A DNA stretch of 64,000 nt from Minisyncoccus sp041650175 (GCA_041650175.1 JBAZLS010000001.1:53948-117947); one strand, 5' to 3'. Shown: positions 1 through 8,155, numbered from the stretch's first letter. The notes: a model not told the origin generated them from the sequence alone. A program made the numbers and translations.

Positions 1-2177
1 TTAGCAGTATCAGAAAACTCCGTAAAAATAACTATCTTCCTATTTTTATTTTCAGATATTGAGTCAGTAATCTTTTGTTTAAAGAACTCATATTTAGGAT
101 CATCGATTTTTTTAGACCAATTTGACTCAATCGTTTTTAATAACTGAATGTCGTACCTTAAATGATCTGCAAATTGAGGCTGTATTTCACTTGCAGGTAT
201 TCTAATGAGACCCTTATCTTCTAGTTTATTCAAAACATCTTCTAATTCTTTTTCATCAAGATCATTTAAATCATCAACCTCTGGTAAAACACCTTTTTTA
301 AATATTGTAACCTCCTGACGATTCTCATACCAATCCAACATTTTTTCTGAAGATTTGATCATGTTACTTAAAGATAATTTAAATGCACCGATCGAACTTT
401 CAAATCGACGAACAAGAAGTCGTCTCATGAATTTTGCAAGATTACTCTGTGCTTGTGTAATTCTTTGTAACTTTTCACTTGAAGACATTCCATCTTCATC
501 ATCTTGCTTTACTAATTCTTCAAGAAATTTCGAACCTTGATTAATATAAAGAGCTACTTTGTATCGTGCCCCAATAAAACTCGTACTTTTATCTTCTGGC
601 GCAATTTTTTCAAGAGTATTTATATATAGATCGAGCATATTTCCCAAATCATATTCTAAAAGCTCAGGATCTCTAACTTTTGCAAAGGACACGTCCTGAT
701 TTTTTAAATCTTCTCTATATTCTTCAATCTCTTCAAGATCAAGACGAGACCTCCTAATAATTAAAGGCTCTATCATTTTCCTCAACTCATCAGCAATAAA
801 ACTTAATTCATTTTTTATTTCACTGTTATCAGAATTTTCTTTTATGTTTTTTCCGATATCTCTACGTACAGCCTTGTATCGCTTAAAAAGCATGTGAAAT
901 GACATACTAAGATTCTCTACAGTACGAATAGTTGATTGTCCTGGAGTACTAAATAATTTAATTAATGCATAGATATCTTTTGGATCATTATTAAATGGAG
1001 TAGCCGAAAGTGCCATTACGTAATTTCCTGCACATAGTCGATGAAGTAATTTATAATTATCCGTATCTTCGTTCCTATACTTATGAGCTTCATCAAGAAT
1101 AATTAGAAGCTTTCCATCACCATCACCATGACGTTGCAATGCTTCCTCCACCCTTCCCGTAGTGTATACAAACCCCTTAAAGTCAAATTCTGACATATAG
1201 TCCTTCCATTGACTTTCTAGGTGAGGAGGAGCAATTATTATTGTTTTATACTCGAGGTTATGAGCAATCGCAGAAGCAACAATACTTTTACCAAGACCTA
1301 CTACATCTGCAATAATAACCCCCCCGAATCTTTTAATTCTATCTATGCCTAGATTAATCGCATCTTTTTGATATTTAAAATCAGAATATTTACCACCAGT
1401 AATATGTCCAGGAGTTTTCATATTCTCTATCTCTGTAACAGCAAAATATTCACTCAAAACTTTGTAATACATCAAAAGAGGATTTGGTAGTGCATAAAGC
1501 CAAATTTTATCTTTGACCTCCTTAATGAACGTTCCAGATGAATCAAGATCTGCTATTACGATATTATCAGGGTCATTCCAAAATTTTTCAAAATCATCAG
1601 AATGCTCTTTATAATAATGGGGTTCTTGAAGAATAAGATTTCTTTCTCCTTGTCCTTTTAATCCTGAAAAAGTTAAATTACTTGATCCGATTATCACCAT
1701 GCCTGGCGTAATTCCATTAGTAGAAAACTCTTCTTTGTTATGGAAAATATAAAATTTTGAATGATTTGCTTGAGGAGTTTTCTTAATTTGCAGACTTCCA
1801 TCTTCAATCTTATCTAAAAATATTTCAAAAGCTCTTTGAGATTCGTCGTTATCAAAAAAATCAGTATCATTAAAAATCTTTGAAAAACTTTCGATATAAT
1901 TTTCTTTTACAATAGAGCGAGAAGATATTTTAGTGTCGGTTGTATATGAGTCAAAATTTAAATCTTTTAGTGTTGAAACTCTATCGATAATTTTCTTATC
2001 GATATCCATTCCTACTAAAATTCTAATCTGCTTATCCTTTACCTCATTGTGTATATCTCGAAATCCTGAAAAGTAAAAATATCCAACTAAAGCATCTACC
2101 CTACTGCAATTAGGTAAAATACTTTTAAGGCTTTGCGAAAGCGTATTGTTTCCAGTATTTGTTATTGATGTTGGCAT
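1..2177 (-). CDS. PLD-domain SNF2/DEAD-like helicase (C-terminus beyond window edge)
   Basis: An open frame runs from the ATG at 2177 to the left edge, giving about 725 residues with the end missing. The N-terminal part carries a phospholipase D-like signature (H139-S-K141, then G164-S-S-N). Next comes a superfamily 2 helicase core: Walker A GLGKS at 294-298, DEAH at 362-365 and SATP at 391-394. The last visible residues (KIVIFTEFSDTA) open the second RecA-like lobe. PLD-SNF2 fusions are known as nucleic-acid-processing enzymes, often in restriction-like or other defence loci; the role here is inferred. It starts 1 bp after the stop of a small XRE regulator, so the two form one operon. Only one HxK motif is visible, so the PLD half would have to dimerise or be non-nucleolytic. 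Confidence 0.85.
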   Translation of the reverse strand, partial: MPTSITNTGNNTLSQSLKSILPNCSRVDALVGYFYFSGFRDIHNEVKDKQIRILVGMDIDKKIIDRVSTLKDLNFDSYTTDTKISSRSIVKENYIESFSKIFNDTDFFDNDESQRAFEIFLDKIEDGSLQIKKTPQANHSKFYIFHNKEEFSTNGITPGMVIIGSSNLTFSGLKGQGERNLILQEPHYYKEHSDDFEKFWNDPDNIVIADLDSSGTFIKEVKDKIWLYALPNPLLMYYKVLSEYFAVTEIENMKTPGHITGGKYSDFKYQKDAINLGIDRIKRFGGVIIADVVGLGKSIVASAIAHNLEYKTIIIAPPHLESQWKDYMSEFDFKGFVYTTGRVEEALQRHGDGDGKLLIILDEAHKYRNEDTDNYKLLHRLCAGNYVMALSATPFNNDPKDIYALIKLFSTPGQSTIRTVENLSMSFHMLFKRYKAVRRDIGKNIKENSDNSEIKNELSFIADELRKMIEPLIIRRSRLDLEEIEEYREDLKNQDVSFAKVRDPELLEYDLGNMLDLYINTLEKIAPEDKSTSFIGARYKVALYINQGSKFLEELVKQDDEDGMSSSEKLQRITQAQSNLAKFMRRLLVRRFESSIGAFKLSLSNMIKSSEKMLDWYENRQEVTIFKKGVLPEVDDLNDLDEKELEDVLNKLEDKGLIRIPASEIQPQFADHLRYDIQLLKTIESNWSKKIDDPKYEFFKQKITDSISENKNRKIVIFTEFSDTA

Positions 2178-2178
2178 A

Positions 2179-2385
2179 TTATTTTAAAAGTTCGTTAGTC
2201 AAAACACCTAACGCCTTCGATAAACTAGTAATTGTTGAAAGAGTGGGATTTGTTTTTGCATTCTCAATATTGCTAATAAAAGACTTGTCAACGCCTATTT
2301 TTTTAGCAATCTCTAATTGAGTAATATTTTTTTCAATCCTAATCCTTTTAATGTTTTCTCCCAATTTTTTTGAATCTCTGTTCAT
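2179..2385 (-). CDS. small XRE-family transcriptional regulator
   Basis: This 68-residue protein is almost entirely one helix-turn-helix of the Cro/C1 (XRE) type. It shows NITQLEIAKKIGVDKSFISNIE followed by an NPTLSTI-like helix, in two runs of fewer than 20 residues each. It has no sensor domain. It is the first gene of a two-gene operon with the PLD-SNF2 helicase (1-bp gap). A perfect inverted repeat overlaps its promoter, so autorepression is the likely mode of control. This layout is typical of control proteins of restriction-modification, toxin-antitoxin and other defence cassettes; which type applies cannot be decided without the missing left flank. Confidence 0.88.
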   Translation of the reverse strand: MNRDSKKLGENIKRIRIEKNITQLEIAKKIGVDKSFISNIENAKTNPTLSTITSLSKALGVLTNELLK

Positions 2386-2403
2386 AATAATACTATATCA
2401 CAA

Positions 2404-2427
2404 TTTGTTGTATTATACTACAACAAA
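2404..2427 (-). promoter_or_regulatory. palindromic operator overlapping the XRE gene promoter
   Basis: Arms TTTGTTGTA (2404-2412) and TACAACAAA (2419-2427) are exact reverse complements around a 6-bp centre. On the minus strand the centre contains a TATAAT box (2417-2412), which would start transcription about 20 nt before the XRE ATG at 2385. No good -35 box is visible. A dyad sitting on the -10 box just before an XRE gene is the classic autoregulatory arrangement; binding is inferred. Confidence 0.65.
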
Positions 2428-2461
2428 AGACCTTCCTATTATTAAAACAGGAAGGTCTTTT
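2425..2461 (-). terminator. terminator after tRNA-Gln
   Basis: A 13-bp perfect stem (AAAAGACCTTCCT at 2425-2437 with AGGAAGGTCTTTT at 2449-2461) encloses an 11-nt loop. On the minus strand it ends in TTTTGTTG. It lies between tRNA-Gln and the XRE gene, so it ends the prfB-ftsE-ftsX-tRNA transcript; its left arm overlaps the XRE operator by 3 bp. Confidence 0.75.
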
Positions 2462-2508
2462 ATTATTTAACTTAGGACGCGACTCGTGCGCTCGAACTAC
2501 GCTCAAAC

Positions 2509-2582
2509 TGGTTGCGGGACTTGGATTCGAACCAAGATTCAAGGATTCAGAGTCCTTTTGCCTACCATTAGCAGATCCCGCA
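2509..2582 (-). tRNA. tRNA-Gln (anticodon CTG)
   Basis: Read on the minus strand, the acceptor arms TGCGGGA and TCCCGCA pair. The D arm contains TAATGGTAG, and the anticodon stem AAGGA/TCCTT holds the loop CTCTGAA, so the anticodon is CTG (glutamine). The T arm is CTTGG-TTCGAAT-CCAAG. A discriminator A and the CCA end are encoded (2511-2509), unlike the two other tRNAs in this window. It lies 24 bp downstream of ftsX. Confidence 0.93.
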
Positions 2583-2587
2583 CTAAA

Positions 2588-2601
2588 GCGGATAAATCCG
2601 C
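2588..2601 (-). terminator. short hairpin between ftsX and tRNA-Gln
   Basis: A 6-bp stem GCGGAT/ATCCGC with a 2-nt loop is followed on the minus strand by TTTAG. It is a weak terminator or an mRNA/tRNA processing hairpin. Confidence 0.35.
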
Positions 2602-2606
2602 CTAAA

Positions 2607-3548
2607 TTAATCTTTTAAATATTTTTTTGTCGCAATATAACTAGAAACTAGACCCAACCCTATTCCAAGACCAAATTGTAACAAAATAACCAATAACAAG
2701 TTTGTCATATAAATAGAAGAAATGTCAAATCCATCAGTAATACTAAGAATCTTATCTTTCAAAGAAAATATAACAACAAGAGAAACAATAAAAGCTACAA
2801 GTGAAGCAAAAAAACCCGAAAGCATTCCTTGGATTAAGAATGGTCCACGGACAAGATTATTTTTTGCTCCTACTAAATGCATAACTTCTATTTCCATTCT
2901 TTGAGAATGAATACTTAATCTGACAGTATTATAAGTGATTATTATAGCAATAATACTTAGAATAATCGTTGCAATAAGCCCTACATTTTCTACATTAGTA
3001 GCAATCTTCGAAAATTTCTCAATAATCAATCCTCTCTTATGGTCATTTACATTCCTGACATAAGGAGCTACTTCTTCCTTTTTAAAAAATTCTGTTACAG
3101 TCGCATATTGTTCTGGAAAATTTGTCTTGATTTTTAAAGAAGCCAAAAAAGGATTCACCTGTATTGCTTGCAACGATCGTGAAAAATCATCATTCTCATG
3201 GCTTTTTGAAAAAATAGCATAAGCATCTTCAGGAGAAATATATTCTACTGATTTGACTTCTGACATTTTTTCAACTTGGCTTTTAAAATCTAAGATAGTT
3301 TCCCTATCCACGCTTTCTTTGAAATAAACTGAAACATCGATTTTGTCCCTTATTTTTTCTGAAAAAAATTTTACTCCTCCTTCAAAAATAAAAAGAGATG
3401 TTCCAAGGAGGACAACAACAAAAATAATCAATGCCGTAGCAAAACTTAAAAATCCTTGCCTTTTAAAATTTTTCCATCCACCTTTAATAATTTTTTTAGC
3501 GAAATTTAACATTTTATCTGATTTTAATAAATTTATTTTGATTTTCAT
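2607..3548 (-). CDS. ftsX: cell division protein FtsX
   Basis: FtsX is the membrane subunit of the FtsEX complex, which couples ATP use in the cytoplasm to activation of peptidoglycan hydrolases at the septum. The 313-residue protein has the family layout: one TM segment near residues 36-60, a large extracytoplasmic domain, then three TM segments (about 203-225, 253-280 and 292-310). The conserved stretch EIEVMHLVGAKNNLVRGPF lies before TM3. The start may instead be Met13 (MLNFAKK), because the first 12 residues are not typical of the family. The gap to the ftsE stop is 3 bp, so the two are cotranscribed. Confidence 0.95.
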   Translation of the reverse strand: MKIKINLLKSDKMLNFAKKIIKGGWKNFKRQGFLSFATALIIFVVVLLGTSLFIFEGGVKFFSEKIRDKIDVSVYFKESVDRETILDFKSQVEKMSEVKSVEYISPEDAYAIFSKSHENDDFSRSLQAIQVNPFLASLKIKTNFPEQYATVTEFFKKEEVAPYVRNVNDHKRGLIIEKFSKIATNVENVGLIATIILSIIAIIITYNTVRLSIHSQRMEIEVMHLVGAKNNLVRGPFLIQGMLSGFFASLVAFIVSLVVIFSLKDKILSITDGFDISSIYMTNLLLVILLQFGLGIGLGLVSSYIATKKYLKD

Positions 3549-3551
3549 AAT

Positions 3552-4247
3552 TTAGATAAAAAACATCCCGTTCTCTTCATCTCTTATTATTCTTCCATCA
3601 TCAACGGTAATAACCCTTTTCTTGATATTATTAACTATTTCTTTATTATGGGTAGAAAGAATGATTGTGGAACCAGCTTCATTTATTTTCATAAGTACTT
3701 TCATTATATCACGAGAATGATAAGGGTCTAAATTTCCAGTTGGCTCATCGGCTAATATTATTCTTGGACGATGAATCAATGCTCTTGCAATAGAAACCCG
3801 TTGTTGTTCCCCTCCAGATAACTCTTTAGGAAAACGATTTGTTTTTCGAATAAGACCGACAAGATCCAAAACTTTCATTACTTCATCTTTTGATCCTTTA
3901 GTATCTTGTCCTGTTGCCTCCAATGCATAAGCTACATTTTCAAAAACTGTTTTATATGGCAATAATTTAAAGTCTTGATAAATAAAACCTAATTGCTGAC
4001 GGATATTATAAGCATCCTTTTGTTTTATATCAGAAGTATTTTGTCCATAAAAAATAACTGATCCGCTTGTCGGCTTTTCTTCACAAGTAATCATTTTTAA
4101 AATAGTCGTTTTGCCAGCGCCAGAACGGCCACAAAGAGTTATAAATTCTCCATCTTTTACGGTAAAAGAAACCTCTCGAAGCGCAGGTTTTATTTCTTTG
4201 CCAATATTAGAAATATAATCTTTAGAAACTTGTTTAAATTCAATCAT
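3552..4247 (-). CDS. ftsE: cell division ATP-binding protein FtsE
   Basis: ATPase subunit of FtsEX. In 231 residues the ABC set is complete: Walker A GRSGAGKT (40-47), Q-loop Gln91, signature LSGGEQQR (143-150) and Walker B ILADEPTG (164-171). The sequence is of the FtsE/LolD-like class. It sits between prfB (1-bp gap) and ftsX (3-bp gap) in one operon. The prfB-ftsE-ftsX order is common in bacteria. The last residues (GMFFI) are short compared with the usual FtsE end, which is unremarkable. Confidence 0.96.
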   Translation of the reverse strand: MIEFKQVSKDYISNIGKEIKPALREVSFTVKDGEFITLCGRSGAGKTTILKMITCEEKPTSGSVIFYGQNTSDIKQKDAYNIRQQLGFIYQDFKLLPYKTVFENVAYALEATGQDTKGSKDEVMKVLDLVGLIRKTNRFPKELSGGEQQRVSIARALIHRPRIILADEPTGNLDPYHSRDIMKVLMKINEAGSTIILSTHNKEIVNNIKKRVITVDDGRIIRDEENGMFFI

Positions 4248-4248
4248 A

Positions 4249-5344
4249 TTATTTTTGTTTTATTTCTTCTTCTATAAACTGATCTATATTACCATTTAAA
4301 ACATCGTCTGGATTAGTTGACTCTACTCCAGTTCTTAAATCTTTTACTAACTTATAAGGATGCAATACATACGACCTTATCTGATTTCCCCAACTAGCAG
4401 AAATTTTATCACCCTTTATTTCAGATAATTCTTTTGCCTTGCTTTCAAGCTTATATTGATAAAGCTTTGAAGATAATATCTTTAATGCTTTTTCTTTATT
4501 GCTCCCTTGAAGCCTTTCTGATTGGCAAGTAACAGTTATTCCTGTCGGTATATGAGTAATTCTCACTGCCGATTCCCTTTTATTTACATATTGCCCTCCA
4601 GGACCAGAAGCTTTATAAAAATCTAATTTTATATCCTCGCTTCGAAGTCCTATATCTTCATTATCGCTTATTTCTGGCAAAATTTCCACTAAGGCAAAAG
4701 AAGTGTGTCTCAGCTTCTGAGCCGAAAAAGGAGACAGTCTTACTAGCCTATGAACTCCAGTTTCTTTTCGCAGTAATCCATAAGCAAATTTACCAGATAT
4801 TTCTATTGTTATTGATTTTAAACCATTCCTTCCTTCAGCTCCGCAATCTCCATAAGATTCGTCTATTATCAAAACTTTAAAATTTTTTCTTTCTGAATAT
4901 CGGCTATACATCCTAAAAAGCATTTGCGCCCAATCTTGAGCATCCTGTCCTCCTGCTCCAGAATAAATGGAAAGTATCGCACCCCCTTTATCATATTTTC
5001 CTTCAAAATAAGATTCTATTTCTTTATTCTTTATTTTTTGATCAATGGCAAATATTTTTTTCTCTAACTCTGAATCAATACTATTATCTTCATTGCTCAA
5101 TTTTAAAAATTCTTCTAAATCAGCAATTTCTTTTTTTAATCCTTCAAAGAACAAAAGCTCTTCTTCGCTATCATTGAATTCTTTTGATAAATCAACGGCC
5201 CTATTCTTATCTTTCCATAAATCACTTGATTGGATTTCCTGTTTCAAAAAAATGATTCTTTCACGAACAGCAGAGATGTCAAAGATGGTCCTCTAAAAAG
5301 AGGACCCTGTTTTTCAATTCTTCAATTATTTTTTTACCATCCAT
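4249..5344 (-). CDS. prfB: peptide chain release factor 2, with programmed +1 frameshift
   Basis: RF2 reads UAA and UGA stop codons. The downstream frame contains the SPF specificity tripeptide and the catalytic GGQ in SGPGGQYVN. Read alone it would begin at a TTG at 5247 and lack the N-terminal helix. Upstream, an ATG at 5344 opens a 21-codon zero frame (MDGKKIIEELKNRVLFLEDHL) that ends CTT TGA at 5284-5279. A +1 slip at CTT-T continues as DISAVRERIIF and joins the main frame, giving 364 residues with the normal RF2 N-terminus. This is the conserved RF2 autoregulatory frameshift. A perfect 8-bp hairpin (5287-5306) ends 2 nt before the slippery CTT. In full-length numbering SPF is 204-206 and GGQ is 249-251. 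Confidence 0.93.
5278..5306 (-). promoter_or_regulatory. RF2 frameshift signal: hairpin plus CTTTGAC slip site
   Basis: On the minus strand GGTCCTCT (5306-5299), loop TTTT, and AGAGGACC (5294-5287) form a perfect 8-bp stem. Two bases later comes CTTTGAC (5284-5278), the canonical RF2 shift site. The only purine-rich, Shine-Dalgarno-like element (AGAGGA) is the 3' arm of the stem, 5 nt from CTT instead of the usual 3. So the stimulator may be the stem itself, or an SD exposed only when the ribosome opens the stem. Confidence 0.8.
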
Positions 5345-5439
5345 TGACATATAATATTCAATACGATTAACCGATTATTGAATCTCGCCTAGTGAGCAAA
5401 GAGAAGAACGAAATAAAATCAAGCACGATGACAGAAAGA

Positions 5440-5554
5440 AAAATTTGTTTGATATTTTCTTTTCCTCGTATAGAGAGGCTGGCTGAGCCGAACTAAGAAC
5501 AAATTTTTAGCAAAAAATTTATGTCGGGGAAAAGAAAGATATAAAACAAATTTT
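5440..5554. repeat. long imperfect inverted repeat
   Basis: The left arm 5440-5468 (starts AAAATTTGTTT) and right arm 5525-5554 (ends AAACAAATTTT) are near-perfect reverse complements over about 29 bp with a few mismatches and one gap, around a loop of about 56 nt. It could be a miniature inverted-repeat element or a structured transcript. No coding potential is seen. Confidence 0.55.
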
Positions 5555-5561
5555 ACATCAG

Positions 5562-5580
5562 GAGCCAGAGGCGAGAATCG
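5562..5580 (-). repeat. direct copy of the tRNA-Thr 3' end
   Basis: GAGCCAGAGGCGAGAATCG occurs here and again at 5702-5720, inside tRNA-Thr. In tRNA terms the copied part runs from the T loop to one base past the discriminator. The same arrangement, with the same end points in the tRNA, is found beside tRNA-Ser (63688-63706). Confidence 0.85.
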
Positions 5581-5702
5581 CCTTCAGTAAAGTTTACTCT
5601 TGCAAACTTTCTTCCGGTCGGGACTCAGTCGGCATTCGCTTACGCTCATATTGCCTCCTTCCGTCTTCGATTCTCTTTCCTTACAAACAATAAATCATCA
5701 TG

Positions 5703-5774
5703 AGCCAGAGGCGAGAATCGAACTCACAATCTTCTCTTTACGAAAGAGCTGCTTTACCATTAAGCCACTCTGGC
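5703..5774 (-). tRNA. tRNA-Thr (anticodon CGT)
   Basis: On the minus strand the acceptor arms GCCAGAG and CTCTGGC pair. The D arm holds TTAATGGTAAA, and the anticodon loop TTCGTAA gives anticodon CGT (threonine, ACG codons). The T arm has the TTCGA loop. The outermost anticodon-stem pair looks like a G-A mismatch. The discriminator is T and CCA is not encoded. It lies just downstream of the FtsB/DivIC-like gene (5-bp gap), probably on the same transcript. Confidence 0.9.
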
Positions 5775-5779
5775 ACGGA

Positions 5780-6205
5780 TCATTTTGATGAAAAACTGCT
5801 TAATCTTTCAGATATCCAATTGAATAATTCATTCAAAGTACTTGCATTCTTTTTTTCTACATCCTCACTTTCCTTACTTTCTCCACTATTTTTTTTAATG
5901 ACAACTATTTGCTCCCCTTCTTTCTGAAGCCCCAATTCTTCTCTAGCAACTTTCTCTAAATATTCATCACTATAAGTTTCACCTAATTGCATTTTTAATG
6001 CCTCTTTTTCTTGGAGGAGACTTGATGCAGTCATATCCAAATTCTTGTAATTGGAATTTATTTTCGATCGCTCAATAAAAATCATAACATTCGTATAAAG
6101 TAAATATACTGCAAAAAGGACAAAAATGATGCCAAAAACCTTTGGTAATACTTGTTTTGATTTAGTTTTTTTAATCTTTCTTTTTTTGCCTTTTTTTGCT
6201 AACAT
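5780..6205 (-). CDS. septum formation initiator, FtsB/DivIC-like
   Basis: FtsB/DivIC proteins are small bitopic coiled-coil proteins of the divisome that bridge FtsL and FtsQ/DivIB. This 141-residue protein has a very basic N-terminus, one TM segment near residues 24-42, a short coiled coil (about 45-75), and the family motif EKVAREELGLQKEGEQIVV (83-102). The Lys/Ser/Glu-rich tail after 105 is longer than in model FtsB. It sits among other envelope and division genes (ftsEX, murJ), which agrees. FtsB and DivIC cannot be told apart from sequence alone. Confidence 0.85.
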   Translation of the reverse strand: MLAKKGKKRKIKKTKSKQVLPKVFGIIFVLFAVYLLYTNVMIFIERSKINSNYKNLDMTASSLLQEKEALKMQLGETYSDEYLEKVAREELGLQKEGEQIVVIKKNSGESKESEDVEKKNASTLNELFNWISERLSSFSSK

Positions 6206-6235
6206 ATATTTATATTATAAAACAAAATAAACAAC

Positions 6236-6337
6236 ATGGCTAATAACAAAACCAAGAAAAAAATAACCAGATTTTTAACTATATTTATTGTGGTTCTGAT
6301 AATAATTTCAACTATCCTTTCAATAGTAAGGTGGTAA
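6236..6337 (+). CDS. possible 33-residue membrane microprotein
   Basis: The ATG at 6236 opens a frame of 33 codons ending TAA. The product has a basic head (NNKTKKKITR) and a single hydrophobic helix rich in Ile/Val, ending VRW. It lies on the plus strand between the FtsB-like gene and lepA, which converge away from and toward it. The shape resembles DUF4044-type small membrane proteins, but it is too short for a firm call. No ribosome-binding site is seen. Confidence 0.45.
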   Translation: MANNKTKKKITRFLTIFIVVLIIISTILSIVRW

Positions 6338-6370
6338 TGGAAATATTATATCACTAAATAAGATAATCTT

Positions 6371-8155
6371 CTAATCTGATTCAAAAACCTTTAAAAAGAC
6401 ATCTGAGGGGATTCGCATATCCCCTTTTTCTTTTAATTCAGACTTTCCTTTTTTCTGTTTTTCAAGCAATTTTCTTTTTCTAGTATAATCACCTCCATAT
6501 AAATGAGCTAAAACATCTTTTCGTGTAGCGCTTATAGTTTCTCTCGCAATAATCTTTCCTCCAATTTTCCCTTGTATAGGAACAGCAAAAGCTTGTCTTG
6601 GAAGAAGATCCTTTAATTTTTCTGTTAATTTTTTTGCATTCTCATAAGATCTGTTTTGAGGAACAATCCTAGACAAAGATTCTTCTTTTTCTCCATTTAT
6701 CCAAATCTCTAATTTTACTAAATCGGCTGAACGATATTCTAATTCTCTATAAGTCAAAGAAGCATATCCTTGAGTAATATTCAAAAGTTTTTCATAAAAT
6801 TTTCCGATAATTTCTCGAAGAGGCATTTCATAAATTAAAATATATCTTCCTGTTCCGAAAGGATAAGATTCTTTATGAATTCCCTCGATCTCACTTAAAA
6901 AATCATAAACCCTTCCAAGATAAGACTCTCCAATAATTATCTTGACTTCAGCCCAAGGTTCAGAAAAACCCTTAAAAGAGTCAGACCAATTAACCGAATT
7001 ATATATGACTACCTCCTGGCCTTTTGGATCAAAAGCCTTATATCTTACCTGAGGAGCACCGATTATTAAATCAAGATTATATTCCCGTTTCAATCTTTCC
7101 ATTGTAATCTCAGTATGCAACGTTCCTAAAAATCCACAAAGAAATCCACGTCCAAAAATATGGAAATTTTGATGCTGATAAAAAAGAGCCGAATCATTAA
7201 GTTTTAATTTTGATAAAGCAACTTTTAATATTTCAAAATCATCTTGATTATGAGGATACATAGAAATAAAAAGTTTTGGTTCAGGATCTTTATAGCCAGA
7301 CAATGCCGTTAAATTATTCTCATCTCCTGAATAAACGATAGTATCTCCAATGCGAATTTTTTCTGGATCTTTTATTCCAGTTGCAATATATCCGATTTCT
7401 CCAGCACAAAGCTCGTCAATCGGAACCATATTCGGCTTAAAAATTCCAAGTTCTTTTACGACACTTTGAGCTTTAGAATTTATAAGAGAAATTTTTTGAC
7501 CAGATCGAATTTTCCCCTCCATTACCCTAATAAAAGAAACTACTCCCAAAAATGAATCGTATTTCGAATCAAATATCAAAGCTCTAAAGGGTTTATTATT
7601 TTCTATTTCTGGAGAAGGGACTTTTTCTATTACACGCTCTAAAAGTTCAGGAACATTCTCGCCCGTTTTTGCAGAAATGGAAAAAATGTCATCCATATCA
7701 ACATCTAAAAAAGTAGCGATTTCTAATTTTGTTTCATCGGGCCTTGCTTGAAGAGAATCAATTTTATTTATAACAGGAATAATTACCAATCCTTCTTTTT
7801 TTGCTAGATCAAGATTAGTAATTGTCTGAGCCTGAATCCCCTTCGTAGCATCAACAAGAAGAATTGCGCCCTCTACTGCTGCCAAGCTTCTTGAAACTTC
7901 ATAATTAAAATCGATATGCCCTGGAGTATCAATAAGATTCAACATCATCGGATCTCCATTTTTTGCTACATAGTCCATTTTTACAGGAGTCATTTTTATT
8001 GTAATCCCTTTTTCTCTCTCCAAATCCATCGAATCCAAAAACTGAGCCTGCATCTTCCCCTTCTGGACAGTCCCTGTAATTTCAAGAAACCTATCAGCTA
8101 AAGTAGATTTCCCATGATCAATATGGCTAATAATGACAAAATTTCTAATTTTCAT
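6371..8155 (-). CDS. lepA: elongation factor 4 (LepA), ribosome back-translocase GTPase
   Basis: EF4 is a translational GTPase that acts on stalled or mis-translocated ribosomes. The 594-residue length fits the family. G1 is HIDHGKST (11-18), and REKGITIK, DTPGH and NKID supply G2-G4. The C-terminal LepA-specific domain is present (HLYGGDYTRKRKLLEKQKKGK), with its conserved basic tail. It overlaps the end of murJ by 11 bp, so the two are translationally linked. Confidence 0.97.
   Translation of the reverse strand: MKIRNFVIISHIDHGKSTLADRFLEITGTVQKGKMQAQFLDSMDLEREKGITIKMTPVKMDYVAKNGDPMMLNLIDTPGHIDFNYEVSRSLAAVEGAILLVDATKGIQAQTITNLDLAKKEGLVIIPVINKIDSLQARPDETKLEIATFLDVDMDDIFSISAKTGENVPELLERVIEKVPSPEIENNKPFRALIFDSKYDSFLGVVSFIRVMEGKIRSGQKISLINSKAQSVVKELGIFKPNMVPIDELCAGEIGYIATGIKDPEKIRIGDTIVYSGDENNLTALSGYKDPEPKLFISMYPHNQDDFEILKVALSKLKLNDSALFYQHQNFHIFGRGFLCGFLGTLHTEITMERLKREYNLDLIIGAPQVRYKAFDPKGQEVVIYNSVNWSDSFKGFSEPWAEVKIIIGESYLGRVYDFLSEIEGIHKESYPFGTGRYILIYEMPLREIIGKFYEKLLNITQGYASLTYRELEYRSADLVKLEIWINGEKEESLSRIVPQNRSYENAKKLTEKLKDLLPRQAFAVPIQGKIGGKIIARETISATRKDVLAHLYGGDYTRKRKLLEKQKKGKSELKEKGDMRIPSDVFLKVFESD

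Larger units (their letters stand above)
5345..5702. other. non-coding stretch between prfB and tRNA-Thr
   Basis: I see no convincing gene here. From the prfB side it holds an imperfect dyad (5356-5383, outer arms ATTCAATA/TATTGAAT), a long imperfect inverted repeat (5440-5554), a 19-nt direct copy of the tRNA-Thr 3' end (5562-5580), a GC-richer patch with repeated CGCTnACGCTCA-like text (5615-5655), and an inverted copy of the tRNA T arm (5666-5675). Confidence 0.7.

Noticed and set aside
5287..5306. Hairpin at prfB as a transcription terminator
   Set aside because: It is inside the coding sequence, has no T-run after it and is followed at once by the frameshift site.
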